Notes under the pieces: generated by a model
The model's input: the letters and a program-made list of their open reading frames with translations, nothing else
What the model was told of the DNA's origin: nothing
Databases searched by the model: none
From: Saccharomycopsis phalli
Lineage: Eukaryota; Ascomycota; Saccharomycetes; Ascoideales; Saccharomycopsidaceae
Assembly: GCA_020342235.1 (NCBI GenBank)
Contig: CP073214.1
Coordinates: forward strand, 1 to 64,000
Direction of reading: 5' to 3'
Length of the DNA: 64,000 nucleotides
Shown here: positions 39,250 through 48,029 of the stretch, piece by piece
Position numbering within the stretch: position 1 is the first letter of the stretch
How the letters are laid out: the number at the start of each line of letters is the position of its first letter
Position numbers and translations under genes: made by a program

Positions 39250-40449
39250 ATGAGTAAATTCAGTTCAAACGAGTGTAAGAAAACCCTTCAGAGTGCGTTA
39301 CACCCTTTACTCCAGGATGCTGTTGGTCAGGGTAAAACTAATGCCCCAGGCGCGGTGTTTGGGGTAACTAATGATAAGGAAACGGTTTTCCTCGAGGCTG
39401 CTGGGTATTCAGACATCGAGACGGGTAAGGAGTTATCTGTTGACACTAACTTTGCAATTTACTCTTGCACTAAGGCAATAACTGCCACTGGGTTGTTGAT
39501 TTTGAAAGACAAAGGGTTGCTTGACCTTGATGCACCAATTACAAGGTACATCCCTGAAGCCAAAAAGATTGGAATTGTACAAAAATTGGGAAGTGGTGGG
39601 GTACCTGAAGTGGTTCCACCAAAAAATGCGGTCACGACCAAAATGCTTCTTACACACATGGCCGGGTTTGGTTACACTTTTTTTCATAAGGAGTATCTTG
39701 ATTCGTCCCAAGCTGGAAATGAGTTGAATATTTTCGATGTCAAGGAGAGCTTTTACGACAACACGTTTCTCTTATTTGAGCCTGGCACAAAATGGTCTTA
39801 TGGCCTGAACATTGACTGGGCCGGACGGGTTCTTGAGCGTATCACAGGTCAAAAGTTGGGCGACTTTCTACAAGAACATCTCTTCAAGCCGCTTCGTATG
39901 CTGAATTCTACCTTCCATTTGAAGGACAGACTGAACCTTACCAAATTGTATTATAGAGGTACTGATGGGGCCTTAAAGAATAATTCTTTCCAGCAAGACA
40001 TTGACCCACCCATTGACTTGGGAGGCTCTGGGCTCTTCAGCACGGTAGGGGACTATTTAAAATTCATTAGACTTTGGTTAAACGAAGGAAAGTCGGACAG
40101 TGGGGAGCAAATTTTACAACCAGAGACATTTAGACTTGCTCTTGAAAACCAATTGCCAGAAGGGTTTTGCGTCACCAGTTTGGATTCAATGGAGCCAAAA
40201 ATCACCAACAAATTCCAGGCACCGCCTGTTTCAGATTTGTGGAGCTTGCCTTTTGCAATTGCACAGACTGATCTGGACACAGGTAGACCAAAGGGGACGC
40301 ATCATTGGTGTGGTATTGCGAATTTATTCTACTGGATAGACACGAAGAACAAAATTGGGGGCTACTGGGCCACACAGATACTTCCTTTCTTAGATCCTTC
40401 GCTTGAACATTATGCGAATCTAGAAAAGGCAGTGTACCAGTCTCTTTAA
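39250..40449 (+). CDS. Beta-lactamase-fold serine hydrolase (class C / EstB type)
   Basis: A 399-aa protein from the ATG at 39250. The longer in-frame extension to 39076 overlaps the upstream gene, contains TATA-like text and lacks family similarity, so I rejected it. Catalytic motifs are S72-C-T-K75 in IYSCTKA (nucleophile Ser and general-base Lys), Y184 in KWSYGLNIDWAG (the Yxx motif), GGSGLFSTVGDYLKF, and a C-terminal HHWCGIANLFYWID block. The family hydrolyses esters, amides or lactams. No signal peptide is visible, so it is probably cytosolic. A TATATATAG box at about 39211-39219 supports its own promoter in the short gap. It may act after the ring-opening enzyme upstream. Confidence 0.9.
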   Translation: MSKFSSNECKKTLQSALHPLLQDAVGQGKTNAPGAVFGVTNDKETVFLEAAGYSDIETGKELSVDTNFAIYSCTKAITATGLLILKDKGLLDLDAPITRYIPEAKKIGIVQKLGSGGVPEVVPPKNAVTTKMLLTHMAGFGYTFFHKEYLDSSQAGNELNIFDVKESFYDNTFLLFEPGTKWSYGLNIDWAGRVLERITGQKLGDFLQEHLFKPLRMLNSTFHLKDRLNLTKLYYRGTDGALKNNSFQQDIDPPIDLGGSGLFSTVGDYLKFIRLWLNEGKSDSGEQILQPETFRLALENQLPEGFCVTSLDSMEPKITNKFQAPPVSDLWSLPFAIAQTDLDTGRPKGTHHWCGIANLFYWIDTKNKIGGYWATQILPFLDPSLEHYANLEKAVYQSL

Positions 40450-40454
40450 TGGGT

Positions 40455-40640
40455 TATAGTAATAATAATAATGATGTTTAATTTTGTAATTAGGTATATG
40501 TTGTCTCTGGATACAGGATGTTTTACAAGTATATTAATGATTTCATTAGCAGGTTCTAGTGTTTCATTTATTCTCTGAGGAGTTATAGCAATTTGTCGTC
40601 CGTGAGGCTGGTTCCACTGAAGTGGGATATAGACTTATGT
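40455..40640 (-). mobile_element. Possible LINE 3'-end relic
   Basis: TAATAATAATAATGATGTTTAATTTTG followed by a GTATATGTTGTCTCTGGATAC block resembles the AAT tail plus TATATTGTCTCCGGCAATAC of the LINE ends at 2802 and 21318. Similarity fades after about 60 bp. Plausible but weak. Confidence 0.4.
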
Positions 40641-40709
40641 TACGATAGATAGAGACTTTATATTAATAAATAAATAAATAAAAATATTCTTGGAAACCTG
40701 CAATCTATT

Positions 40710-42335
40710 TTAATCAGTTCCATCTTCATCGTGCGATAGCTTATCTTCCTTGACGTCATGTTGGGCAACAGAAAGAGCAGCCTGCTTCTGTTGTTTGTAA
40801 GCCGCAAATTCCTTTTCGGCCTTCGAGGCCAACCAAGACTTGGAGGCAAACAAGAAGTCTATTTCCTCAAGAGTTCTATTAGCGGTTTCTGGACAGAACA
40901 AGTAGACAAGTACCAACGACAAGAAATTGCACGCTCCAAAAATGTAAAGGGTTTTTTCTTGGATATGGTTGAACATCACGGGACATAGGAGCGTCAACCA
41001 GCCATTGCCAATAGACCAGCCAACAACACCGAAAGCATTACCTTGAGCTCTGACCTTCAATGGGAAAATCTCGGTAGGGTACAACCAAGGAACAGCCAAC
41101 CATGTGGCACCAAATACAGAGGTATATATGAAGACAAAAGATGCTGCTGCTGCACCATAAGAACGGTTAGATGGGTGGAGCTGTTGAAGTTTGGAGAATC
41201 CACCAGCTAAGAACATGGCAATTCCTTGACCAATGGCACCCCAGTACAAAGTGAATCTTCTTCCCCATCTGTCAACAGTGAAGTAATTCACCAAAGTAGA
41301 GATCATGTAGAATATATTGTTCAATCCTGACAACCAAGCGGACTTTCTGGTGGTGAAACCGGCTTGCTTGAAAATCTCAGGCTGATACACAGTAACACCG
41401 GCGATTCCAACCCATTCTTGCATGATTTGCATCCATACCACGAGTTGGATTCTTCGGGCAATGTGCAAGTTCTTTGCTTTTCTCTTGGCTTCTTCGTCGC
41501 TGGCCTTGTGGTAGTCGAGTAACATTCTCAAGTAGTTCCCGGTAATGGCTGAGTCCTCCTCATACTCCATAGCTTCGACAATTTGCACGTACTCGTCTTG
41601 TCCCTTTTGCTCGCCTCTCATGCTGATGAGAAGTCTCTTTGCACGTTCATGCTCGTTGTTTTTGATGAGCCATCTAGGAGACTCTGGGAACACCCATGTG
41701 ATGGCAAAGAGAATAAGCAATGGGACTATTTGAAAGGCGATTGGAAATCTCCATCTGAAGGCCGAAAAGCCATTGTCGATATAACTCAAACCGTACTCCA
41801 ACCAGTATGCCACCACCACACCAAAGATGTTCAAGGTAAACTCAATGGCAATGAAGGCACCTCTGGAGGTGTGTTCAGCGGTCTCTGAAGAGTACACAGG
41901 TACAACTGCATTAAGAATTCCGGTTCCAATCCCATTGACAAATCTTGCACCACACATCCACGCGGTTTGTTTAGCTGTGCACTGAAGAGCTGCACCGAAA
42001 ATGGCAACTAGAGCACCTGCCCCAATAGCATTGATTCTTCCCCATTCGTCAGACTGGAATCCACCCCACAAACAACCAACAAGAGTACCAAAGTAATACA
42101 CCGCGACAATTCCACCTTGCTTTGTGGAGTCTGTCACGGTGACATCGCCGTTTGAGTCAAAGAAACCAAACTTCATGTGCAGAACATAATCTGGAGAAGT
42201 GTTGACACCGGCCATCATACCTTGGTCGTAGCCAAAAAAGAAGATTGAAAGGGCAGATAAGAAAACAACCCATCGTGTGAGGGCGTTCCCTTTGAAGTGA
42301 TTCTCGAGCAACCAGCTATCAGGAACTGAAATCAT
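40710..42335 (-). CDS. MFS sugar/polyol permease (Stl1-like)
   Basis: A 541-aa sugar-porter family protein. It shows FGYDQGMMAGV in helix 1, SDEWGR after helix 2, PESPRWLIKNNEHERAKRLL, QEWVGIAGVTVYQPEIF in helix 7, DRWGRR, PWLYPTEIFPLKVRAQG, and CPETANRTLEEID at the C-terminal end. Layout resembles the yeast glycerol/sugar symporter Stl1 and related hexose permeases. It is the last gene of the accessory block and lies tail to tail with the serine hydrolase. Its upstream flank is a 1.2-kb gene-free region leading to core genes. The exact substrate is unknown. The frame is intact. Confidence 0.88.
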   Translation of the reverse strand: MISVPDSWLLENHFKGNALTRWVVFLSALSIFFFGYDQGMMAGVNTSPDYVLHMKFGFFDSNGDVTVTDSTKQGGIVAVYYFGTLVGCLWGGFQSDEWGRINAIGAGALVAIFGAALQCTAKQTAWMCGARFVNGIGTGILNAVVPVYSSETAEHTSRGAFIAIEFTLNIFGVVVAYWLEYGLSYIDNGFSAFRWRFPIAFQIVPLLILFAITWVFPESPRWLIKNNEHERAKRLLISMRGEQKGQDEYVQIVEAMEYEEDSAITGNYLRMLLDYHKASDEEAKRKAKNLHIARRIQLVVWMQIMQEWVGIAGVTVYQPEIFKQAGFTTRKSAWLSGLNNIFYMISTLVNYFTVDRWGRRFTLYWGAIGQGIAMFLAGGFSKLQQLHPSNRSYGAAAASFVFIYTSVFGATWLAVPWLYPTEIFPLKVRAQGNAFGVVGWSIGNGWLTLLCPVMFNHIQEKTLYIFGACNFLSLVLVYLFCPETANRTLEEIDFLFASKSWLASKAEKEFAAYKQQKQAALSVAQHDVKEDKLSHDEDGTD

Positions 42336-43600
42336 TGTATATCACAGGAACACTAGACCAAATGGCTGTTATTTATACCGTCGAAATCCTGGGGCAACCG
42401 CACTCCAGACTACCAGTCATTGTCCGATATGCATGTCTGGCTAAAATTGCTCCTGCCGGTTATGTCACTCAATTGCCAACTCCGCGGTAACCTGGTGCAT
42501 GACTCTGCAGCTAAATACTTGATTAGAAATAATATCTTCCAAGGCAACGGAAGTCAAGACAATATTCACTCGATAACATTTTGTGGTCTTTATTTAATGA
42601 CCTTCTTCTTATTTATTCGCGAAGAACTATCAAAATCGCAATTTTTATGGGGTTTGGTGTCAAAGAGAGACTAGACGCAGGTAAAGTATGGAGGTACAGG
42701 AGCTTCTAGCTAATCGGGAAAACACCCCACTTGCGTAATTATGGATCATTTACAGTAATTAAGAAATATTACCCCGGACAATCCTAGTAAGTACCTGTAT
42801 CTACTTAGTTATGCGAGCTGTAATTTCGGATTTGCTATTGGGATCTCTAACCAAAATCTTCCCACAACAGTGTTCATTATCGAGGCGTCTATTTACATTT
42901 ACGACCAGCTCACAATAGAGCAACTGAGGAGATAGGAGGAGATGACATTGTCTGCATATATTAAAATATGCGCCTAGCTTTGTAATCAGAAGTAGTAGGT
43001 GCTATTTTTCTAAAACAGTAGCAAACTTAATGTGCCTACGTCATAAGGCATAATCAATGATAAAATCCATTCTTATTAAGAAAAGCACCTGAGTTAAGTC
43101 ACAGCAAACCGCACTGCAAATCCAAACGGGAAAAAAAATGCTTATACATGCTTTCCATGCTAATGGTATATTTTCCATCATTCCATAACGTCGCCAAGAC
43201 CGTTCCACTGGAATGGAAAATCCCTTTTAAAATTAGGCAGCATGAGCTAATCCGACGTTCAAAATTCGCTTATCTCATGGACACAAGAAGAGAAAATTTT
43301 TTTCCAGAACGAGGTGAGAAGACGTTATGAAGCAAACATCCTTGGAAAATATACCAAGCACACGGTTAGCATGTCTTATCCAGTGATTCATAAGCACATG
43401 GCAACGCTAATCGAATAAAGGCAATGGCCCCTTTACCAGAAACTCGTAAAAGGGGGAAAGACGTTTGGCCGTCTTGCGGAGTTCACCTTGGCACATACAA
43501 CCCTTTTTACAATAACAATACATATGGTCCTGCAGTTTCCTTCAAAGGGCTGGCACAGCACCGTTTGGAGATGTACATACTTCGTCATGAGCGTCACACA
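42336..43600. promoter_or_regulatory. Long upstream region of the Stl1-like gene
   Basis: About 1.26 kb with no supported gene. It marks the boundary between accessory and core chromosome. It contains a CCGCGG palindrome near 42482 and AT-rich text. The frames present are short and unsupported. Confidence 0.4.
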
Positions 43601-45142
43601 TTATTTCTTTGACCTCCTGGCCTTTCGCTCGGCAAAATTCATAATCTGCTGCTTCCCGTCGTTTGTGACAAAAAACTTCCGGGAAGTGTTATCCTTGAAG
43701 AGCACCACCCCAATGGCCTCCCCATAGTTGAGTAACATTTTGTACTCCCCGTCTGTACGGAAATCCTTAAATAAGTACCCCTCAAACGACTGTATTCTGT
43801 CCATTTCCAATTGCCATAACTTTATCTGGTCCACCACGTTAGATGGAACAACTTCGAGGTTCCGCAAGTTCATGTGGGATGCCTTCATACCGCTCGTAGT
43901 CTCAAACTCGATCTTCTTGTTCAATGCGTCCTGGGCTAACTTTTTCATCTGAGGATGGGCGTTCACTTCTAAGTACGTTATGATCTGCTCCGATGTAATC
44001 CCGCTCCGAAGCGCGCGCTGGATCGAATCTCTTGTGATTTGCCCGGTGACAAGGTTAGAAAAGCGCGACTTCAAGTGCATGAACAAGTTGAGAATGGCAA
44101 TCTGCAACGGCGACGTGGCGTAGCAGTATACCTTAAAGTTTGTTTCGATAATTATTGTGCCAGATACCAAATCAAGCAGATCATCCTCTGGCTTGTCCGT
44201 GGAACCGAGGCCCAGCGGCTTTTTGGCACCCTGGATCGCCTTACTCATTGCCGAGGACGCGGATCGTAATGCGATAGAGTCGGAGGTTAAAGTTGTAGCA
44301 AGTCTTGTCGGATAGAACCGTTTTGACTTGGAGTTCCTCTGATACACCAACCCGTAGTCTCTGAGATCCTCCAACATCTTGACCTGCGTCTCGCTCAAGG
44401 CGTCCAAGCTATAATCCTTGCCCAACTCCAATGAACCGAGCATGAAAATGAAGTTCAACACGTCCACTGAGTCCATATGCAAAGACTCTGCCATCTTCAA
44501 GTACTCTAATAACAATGACCATATCTGTGCATTGACGTCCTGAAGAAGGAACTGGAACCCACTCTTGGTGATACTGATGCTCCGTATCCGCTTCGCAGCA
44601 ATGTCCCCCGCGATCTCCATCAATCCACTGCGCTTCAAAAGACTCAATACCCCAATACTCGGCAACTCATCCAACTCGGTCCCCACCATGAAATGCAAAA
44701 TTGACTCCCACTTCTTGGTGGCATACTCATCCAAGAAGTCGGCCGACACCTTCATACTATCTTCGGTACTGCATGGGATGCCAAACGCATTGTTGGACTG
44801 GTCGCCAATTAATGCGTTTCGAAAGTTCTCTCTAAAGTACGGATCCAACTTCAAGAGATTATTCTTGAACCCCGTCACAAGACTAAGACTCCGCATTCGC
44901 CGAAGTGCCTCGATCTCTAGTTTCCTTCCCTGTTCATTTCCACGTACCCACACGTCCAAGTACCCACTGTTCATTGGCCGGTCATGGAACAACATCGACA
45001 TCACATAGAACTTGGCCAACTGAGGAAGCAACCGGTATATGGCGAGACAGGTTGCAGGGGACTGGAAGAGCTTTGTCTTCATGGCCCCAGGCAAATTCTC
45101 GAGATACTCATTGACAGTATCTTTGAATAAGTACGAAGACAT
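43601..45142 (-). CDS. TFB2: TFIIH subunit Tfb2 (p52)
   Basis: A 513-aa protein from the ATG at 45142, matching the length of S. cerevisiae Tfb2 and its N terminus (MSSYLFKDTVNEYLENLP). The 45-residue extension to 45277 overlaps the divergent neighbour and is rejected. Conserved blocks are SPATCLAIYRLLPQLAKF, WESILHFMVGT, MDSVDVLNFIFMLGSLELGKDY, LSETQVKMLEDLRDYGLV, SPLQIAILNLFMHLKSRF and VVDQIKLWQLEMDRI. Tfb2 is a core TFIIH subunit that binds and stimulates the XPB/Ssl2 ATPase in promoter opening and nucleotide excision repair. It shares an 87-bp divergent promoter with RCY1. Confidence 0.95.
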   Translation of the reverse strand: MSSYLFKDTVNEYLENLPGAMKTKLFQSPATCLAIYRLLPQLAKFYVMSMLFHDRPMNSGYLDVWVRGNEQGRKLEIEALRRMRSLSLVTGFKNNLLKLDPYFRENFRNALIGDQSNNAFGIPCSTEDSMKVSADFLDEYATKKWESILHFMVGTELDELPSIGVLSLLKRSGLMEIAGDIAAKRIRSISITKSGFQFLLQDVNAQIWSLLLEYLKMAESLHMDSVDVLNFIFMLGSLELGKDYSLDALSETQVKMLEDLRDYGLVYQRNSKSKRFYPTRLATTLTSDSIALRSASSAMSKAIQGAKKPLGLGSTDKPEDDLLDLVSGTIIIETNFKVYCYATSPLQIAILNLFMHLKSRFSNLVTGQITRDSIQRALRSGITSEQIITYLEVNAHPQMKKLAQDALNKKIEFETTSGMKASHMNLRNLEVVPSNVVDQIKLWQLEMDRIQSFEGYLFKDFRTDGEYKMLLNYGEAIGVVLFKDNTSRKFFVTNDGKQQIMNFAERKARRSKK

Positions 45143-45229
45143 GGCTACAAAATGTCCCACGCTCAACGATATCATTGTGTCACGTGACAATCCAGGCACG
45201 AAAGACGAGCTGCTGGGATCAAATGGTAC
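45143..45229. promoter_or_regulatory. 87-bp divergent promoter TFB2/RCY1 with CACGTG
   Basis: Only 87 bp separate the two ATGs. A palindromic CACGTGAC (E-box, Cbf1-type) lies at 45181-45188, near the middle. Confidence 0.7.
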
Positions 45230-47998
45230 ATGTTTCGGAAGAAGAAGTCTGTGAATCGGAAGAATCAGGAACTTCAATTTAAGAAGAAGTCGATAATCCT
45301 ATCAAATTACTTGCAGTCGTCTTTCAATGCCGTCGTGTTGAATAGCGACTTGATTCCAGAAAATGTCATCAGTCGAATAATCAACTACTTGAACTTCTCC
45401 GACTTGGGCAACTTTGCCTTGATTAACAAGTCCACCTACAAATATATTCTGACAGGCCAGACTGATTTATGGCATACGTATCTCTCACAGATCGATATCT
45501 TCAACGCAAAAGACTTTGAGGCGTTGAAGCACCAGCATGAGCTTATGACAATCAACGACTTTTACAGCGTTAATGCTAATATAATGTTGGAAAATGGGCA
45601 GCTAAATCCTCTCCGCATTTATAAGAACCTAATAAGCTCGTCTGAGCCTTGTTTGAAACTCATATACAACCCAAAGCTTTACAAGACCCAGTTCCAGCTT
45701 ATATACCAGAGCCTCTTTCCTCTATACAAACAGTTAATCAGCTCTAACCTCCAACTTGGAAACACTCTATTTATAAAAAACTTCAACAACCCAATCTCCC
45801 AGTCCATTCTCTTGAACAATTTCATGAAATTCTCCAAGTTCCAGATAAACCAGGTAGGTACAAAACAGTTCAACTTAAACCAGCTGAATCTCCTGTCAGT
45901 CGTGGAATTTTTCGAAAATGCCTGTCTTCGGGAGATTGAAATTGGATATGATCAGCAAGACTTTGCTAACAAGGTTAGCTACTACACCAATATCTTGTTA
46001 AACTTGGACGACAACTTGGTAAACAACAACTTGGTAAATTTCTTCCTCCAGAAGTTAAACTTGAATGATCTCATGATTGATGAGGCTGATGACTTTTTTA
46101 TAGTTGAAGAACCATTGCCTGTCATTGAGGAGGTTCCCGAGGCAGAGGCTCAAGGCTGGGACGATACCCCAGAATCAAAAGCAGAACCATGGACTGCCCA
46201 ACAAGAAAAAGAATCGATATACAAAATAAATAAACTGAATTTGACAGTATATTTTACCAAATTGTCCAAGTTGTTGAACACTCAAATCAAGATTATTGAC
46301 CAGATCTTCACCAACGACGACATCCCTTTGATTCTAAAGATCTTTGAGGAAGTGATCCAGAACTACATTCTTGAGTTTCTCAACAATTTGATTAACCGTG
46401 CAAGAAAGTTGAATGTTATTAACGAATCTGTGATATTTAACGACGCTCAGTTAATTCTGTCGAACGAAAGCAACTTGCTCATCTCTCTTCTCCCTCTATT
46501 CTACAGCTATTCCATTAAAATGGTATTTGAAGACATTAATGAGTGTGTTAACGGAGGCAAGCTATTCAAAGTCAACATTGTTAACCTAATGCACTTGTAC
46601 CTAGAGCTGTACATCAATGAGTACCTTACCACGGAGCTTGAGTTCTTTGCCAAGGTCATTGAATTCAACATTAAAAACTGGGACGAAAATGCTAAAATCG
46701 AGGAGTCTAAAAAGGAGCAGGAAATTTTAAGAAACGTCAAGCAGATCGACACCTCAAACAAGTCAAGCAGCTTCTTGAAGGTGGACCTTGTTTCGGGATT
46801 TAAAAGCATATTAAAGCCTGTGGTGGCTGTAGCTTCAGGAGGAACTACAAATAGTAATGTAACTTCTCCAGTAGTTGAAACAGCAGACCCCAGCAGCATA
46901 ACGGAGTTTGAAGCCAAATTGGAGATTATGAACACAAAGTTGAACAATATCAAAACTTTTTTCTCATTGGACTTGTCCATGAATATCCTCAACAATGCGC
47001 GATCGTCCATGAGCAGAATTTCAATCTTCACCACAGAGATACGTGGCTTAGGCGAGATCAACGAATCTGAAATGGACCTAGATTATAATAAGAATATTTT
47101 AAAGAACTGCAAACTGACTATTGAAGATATATTTATTAAGATATTGCAGGACTTGGGCGAGTTTCACGTTAAAAAGGGTTTTGATAAAGCCACGCAGCGG
47201 TTGAAAGAATACGATCCTGAAGAAGCAGCAACTGGTGAGAGTGTGCAACCTTTGGTCATCTTCACTGAGTTGGTGAATATTGGAGACTTGATACAGAACT
47301 TAATTGAAGTTTTCTACAAAGAAGAGCTAGTCAATAAGAAAGTAATTAATAAGAATGTTGATTTTTTGTCCAAGGTTATTCAATCTAAGAAAAAGTTTGA
47401 GTTGATGCTTGATGATAATGTTGCTGATGGTTTAAATATCGGAATTGATGTTCTCATCAACAAAATTCAGTACATCTATGATAATTTTCAAGATCCTATG
47501 GATTTCATTCCCGACCAGAGCAACAAGAAAGTGGGTATTATTACACCAGTGGCAATCAAGACAGTTGAATTATTAACAAACCACGTTAAATTGCTTGTCG
47601 GGTCAACTGAGAAATCTACAATTGATGTGTTTCAGCAAGAAGTCTCGCAACGGTTTTTTGCGTTGATTGTCAAAAACTTGAAGACCTTAAAAATTAACAC
47701 CACTGGAGCGCTAACTTTGATCAGTGACTTGAACTACTACTATGACTTCATTGTTTCTCTAAGGCAAAAACCTATATTGCCATACTTTATAGGACTAAAG
47801 ACAGTGGGACAAATCTATTTAATTGATGGTAATGATGCAAAACTAATTGGGAAAACCATCAGTGATTTGAACCGTTTTAATGGGATTTTTCAGCAGGACG
47901 AAATCTACAAGTTAATACAGTGTCGGGCTGATTGGTTGAAGGTGAAAAAGGAAGTGGAAAAAGAAATGTATGGAATGATGGAGTGCATGATTGTATAG
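45230..47998 (+). CDS. RCY1: Recyclin-1, F-box and Sec10-like protein
   Basis: A 922-aa protein. An F-box lies at about residues 40-80 (LIPENVISRIINYLNFSDLGNFALINKSTYKYI), then a long helical Sec10-like region (INEYLTTELEFFAKVIEFNIKNW, FHVKKGFDKATQRL, VSQRFFALIVKNLKTL). The C terminus is CMIV, a CAAX prenylation box, as in yeast Rcy1, which is farnesylated. Rcy1 acts at early endosome/Golgi membranes in recycling of plasma-membrane proteins such as Snc1 and binds Skp1 through the F-box. The protein is somewhat longer than the 840-aa S. cerevisiae version, partly by an acidic linker near residues 285-325. Confidence 0.93.
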   Translation: MFRKKKSVNRKNQELQFKKKSIILSNYLQSSFNAVVLNSDLIPENVISRIINYLNFSDLGNFALINKSTYKYILTGQTDLWHTYLSQIDIFNAKDFEALKHQHELMTINDFYSVNANIMLENGQLNPLRIYKNLISSSEPCLKLIYNPKLYKTQFQLIYQSLFPLYKQLISSNLQLGNTLFIKNFNNPISQSILLNNFMKFSKFQINQVGTKQFNLNQLNLLSVVEFFENACLREIEIGYDQQDFANKVSYYTNILLNLDDNLVNNNLVNFFLQKLNLNDLMIDEADDFFIVEEPLPVIEEVPEAEAQGWDDTPESKAEPWTAQQEKESIYKINKLNLTVYFTKLSKLLNTQIKIIDQIFTNDDIPLILKIFEEVIQNYILEFLNNLINRARKLNVINESVIFNDAQLILSNESNLLISLLPLFYSYSIKMVFEDINECVNGGKLFKVNIVNLMHLYLELYINEYLTTELEFFAKVIEFNIKNWDENAKIEESKKEQEILRNVKQIDTSNKSSSFLKVDLVSGFKSILKPVVAVASGGTTNSNVTSPVVETADPSSITEFEAKLEIMNTKLNNIKTFFSLDLSMNILNNARSSMSRISIFTTEIRGLGEINESEMDLDYNKNILKNCKLTIEDIFIKILQDLGEFHVKKGFDKATQRLKEYDPEEAATGESVQPLVIFTELVNIGDLIQNLIEVFYKEELVNKKVINKNVDFLSKVIQSKKKFELMLDDNVADGLNIGIDVLINKIQYIYDNFQDPMDFIPDQSNKKVGIITPVAIKTVELLTNHVKLLVGSTEKSTIDVFQQEVSQRFFALIVKNLKTLKINTTGALTLISDLNYYYDFIVSLRQKPILPYFIGLKTVGQIYLIDGNDAKLIGKTISDLNRFNGIFQQDEIYKLIQCRADWLKVKKEVEKEMYGMMECMIV

Positions 47999-48029
47999 GA
48001 ATTATATTAGAATATTATATATTTGTATA

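Noticed and set aside
45143-45277. 45-residue N-terminal extension of Tfb2
   Set aside because: It overlaps RCY1, and the ATG at 45142 gives exactly the known Tfb2 N terminus and length.
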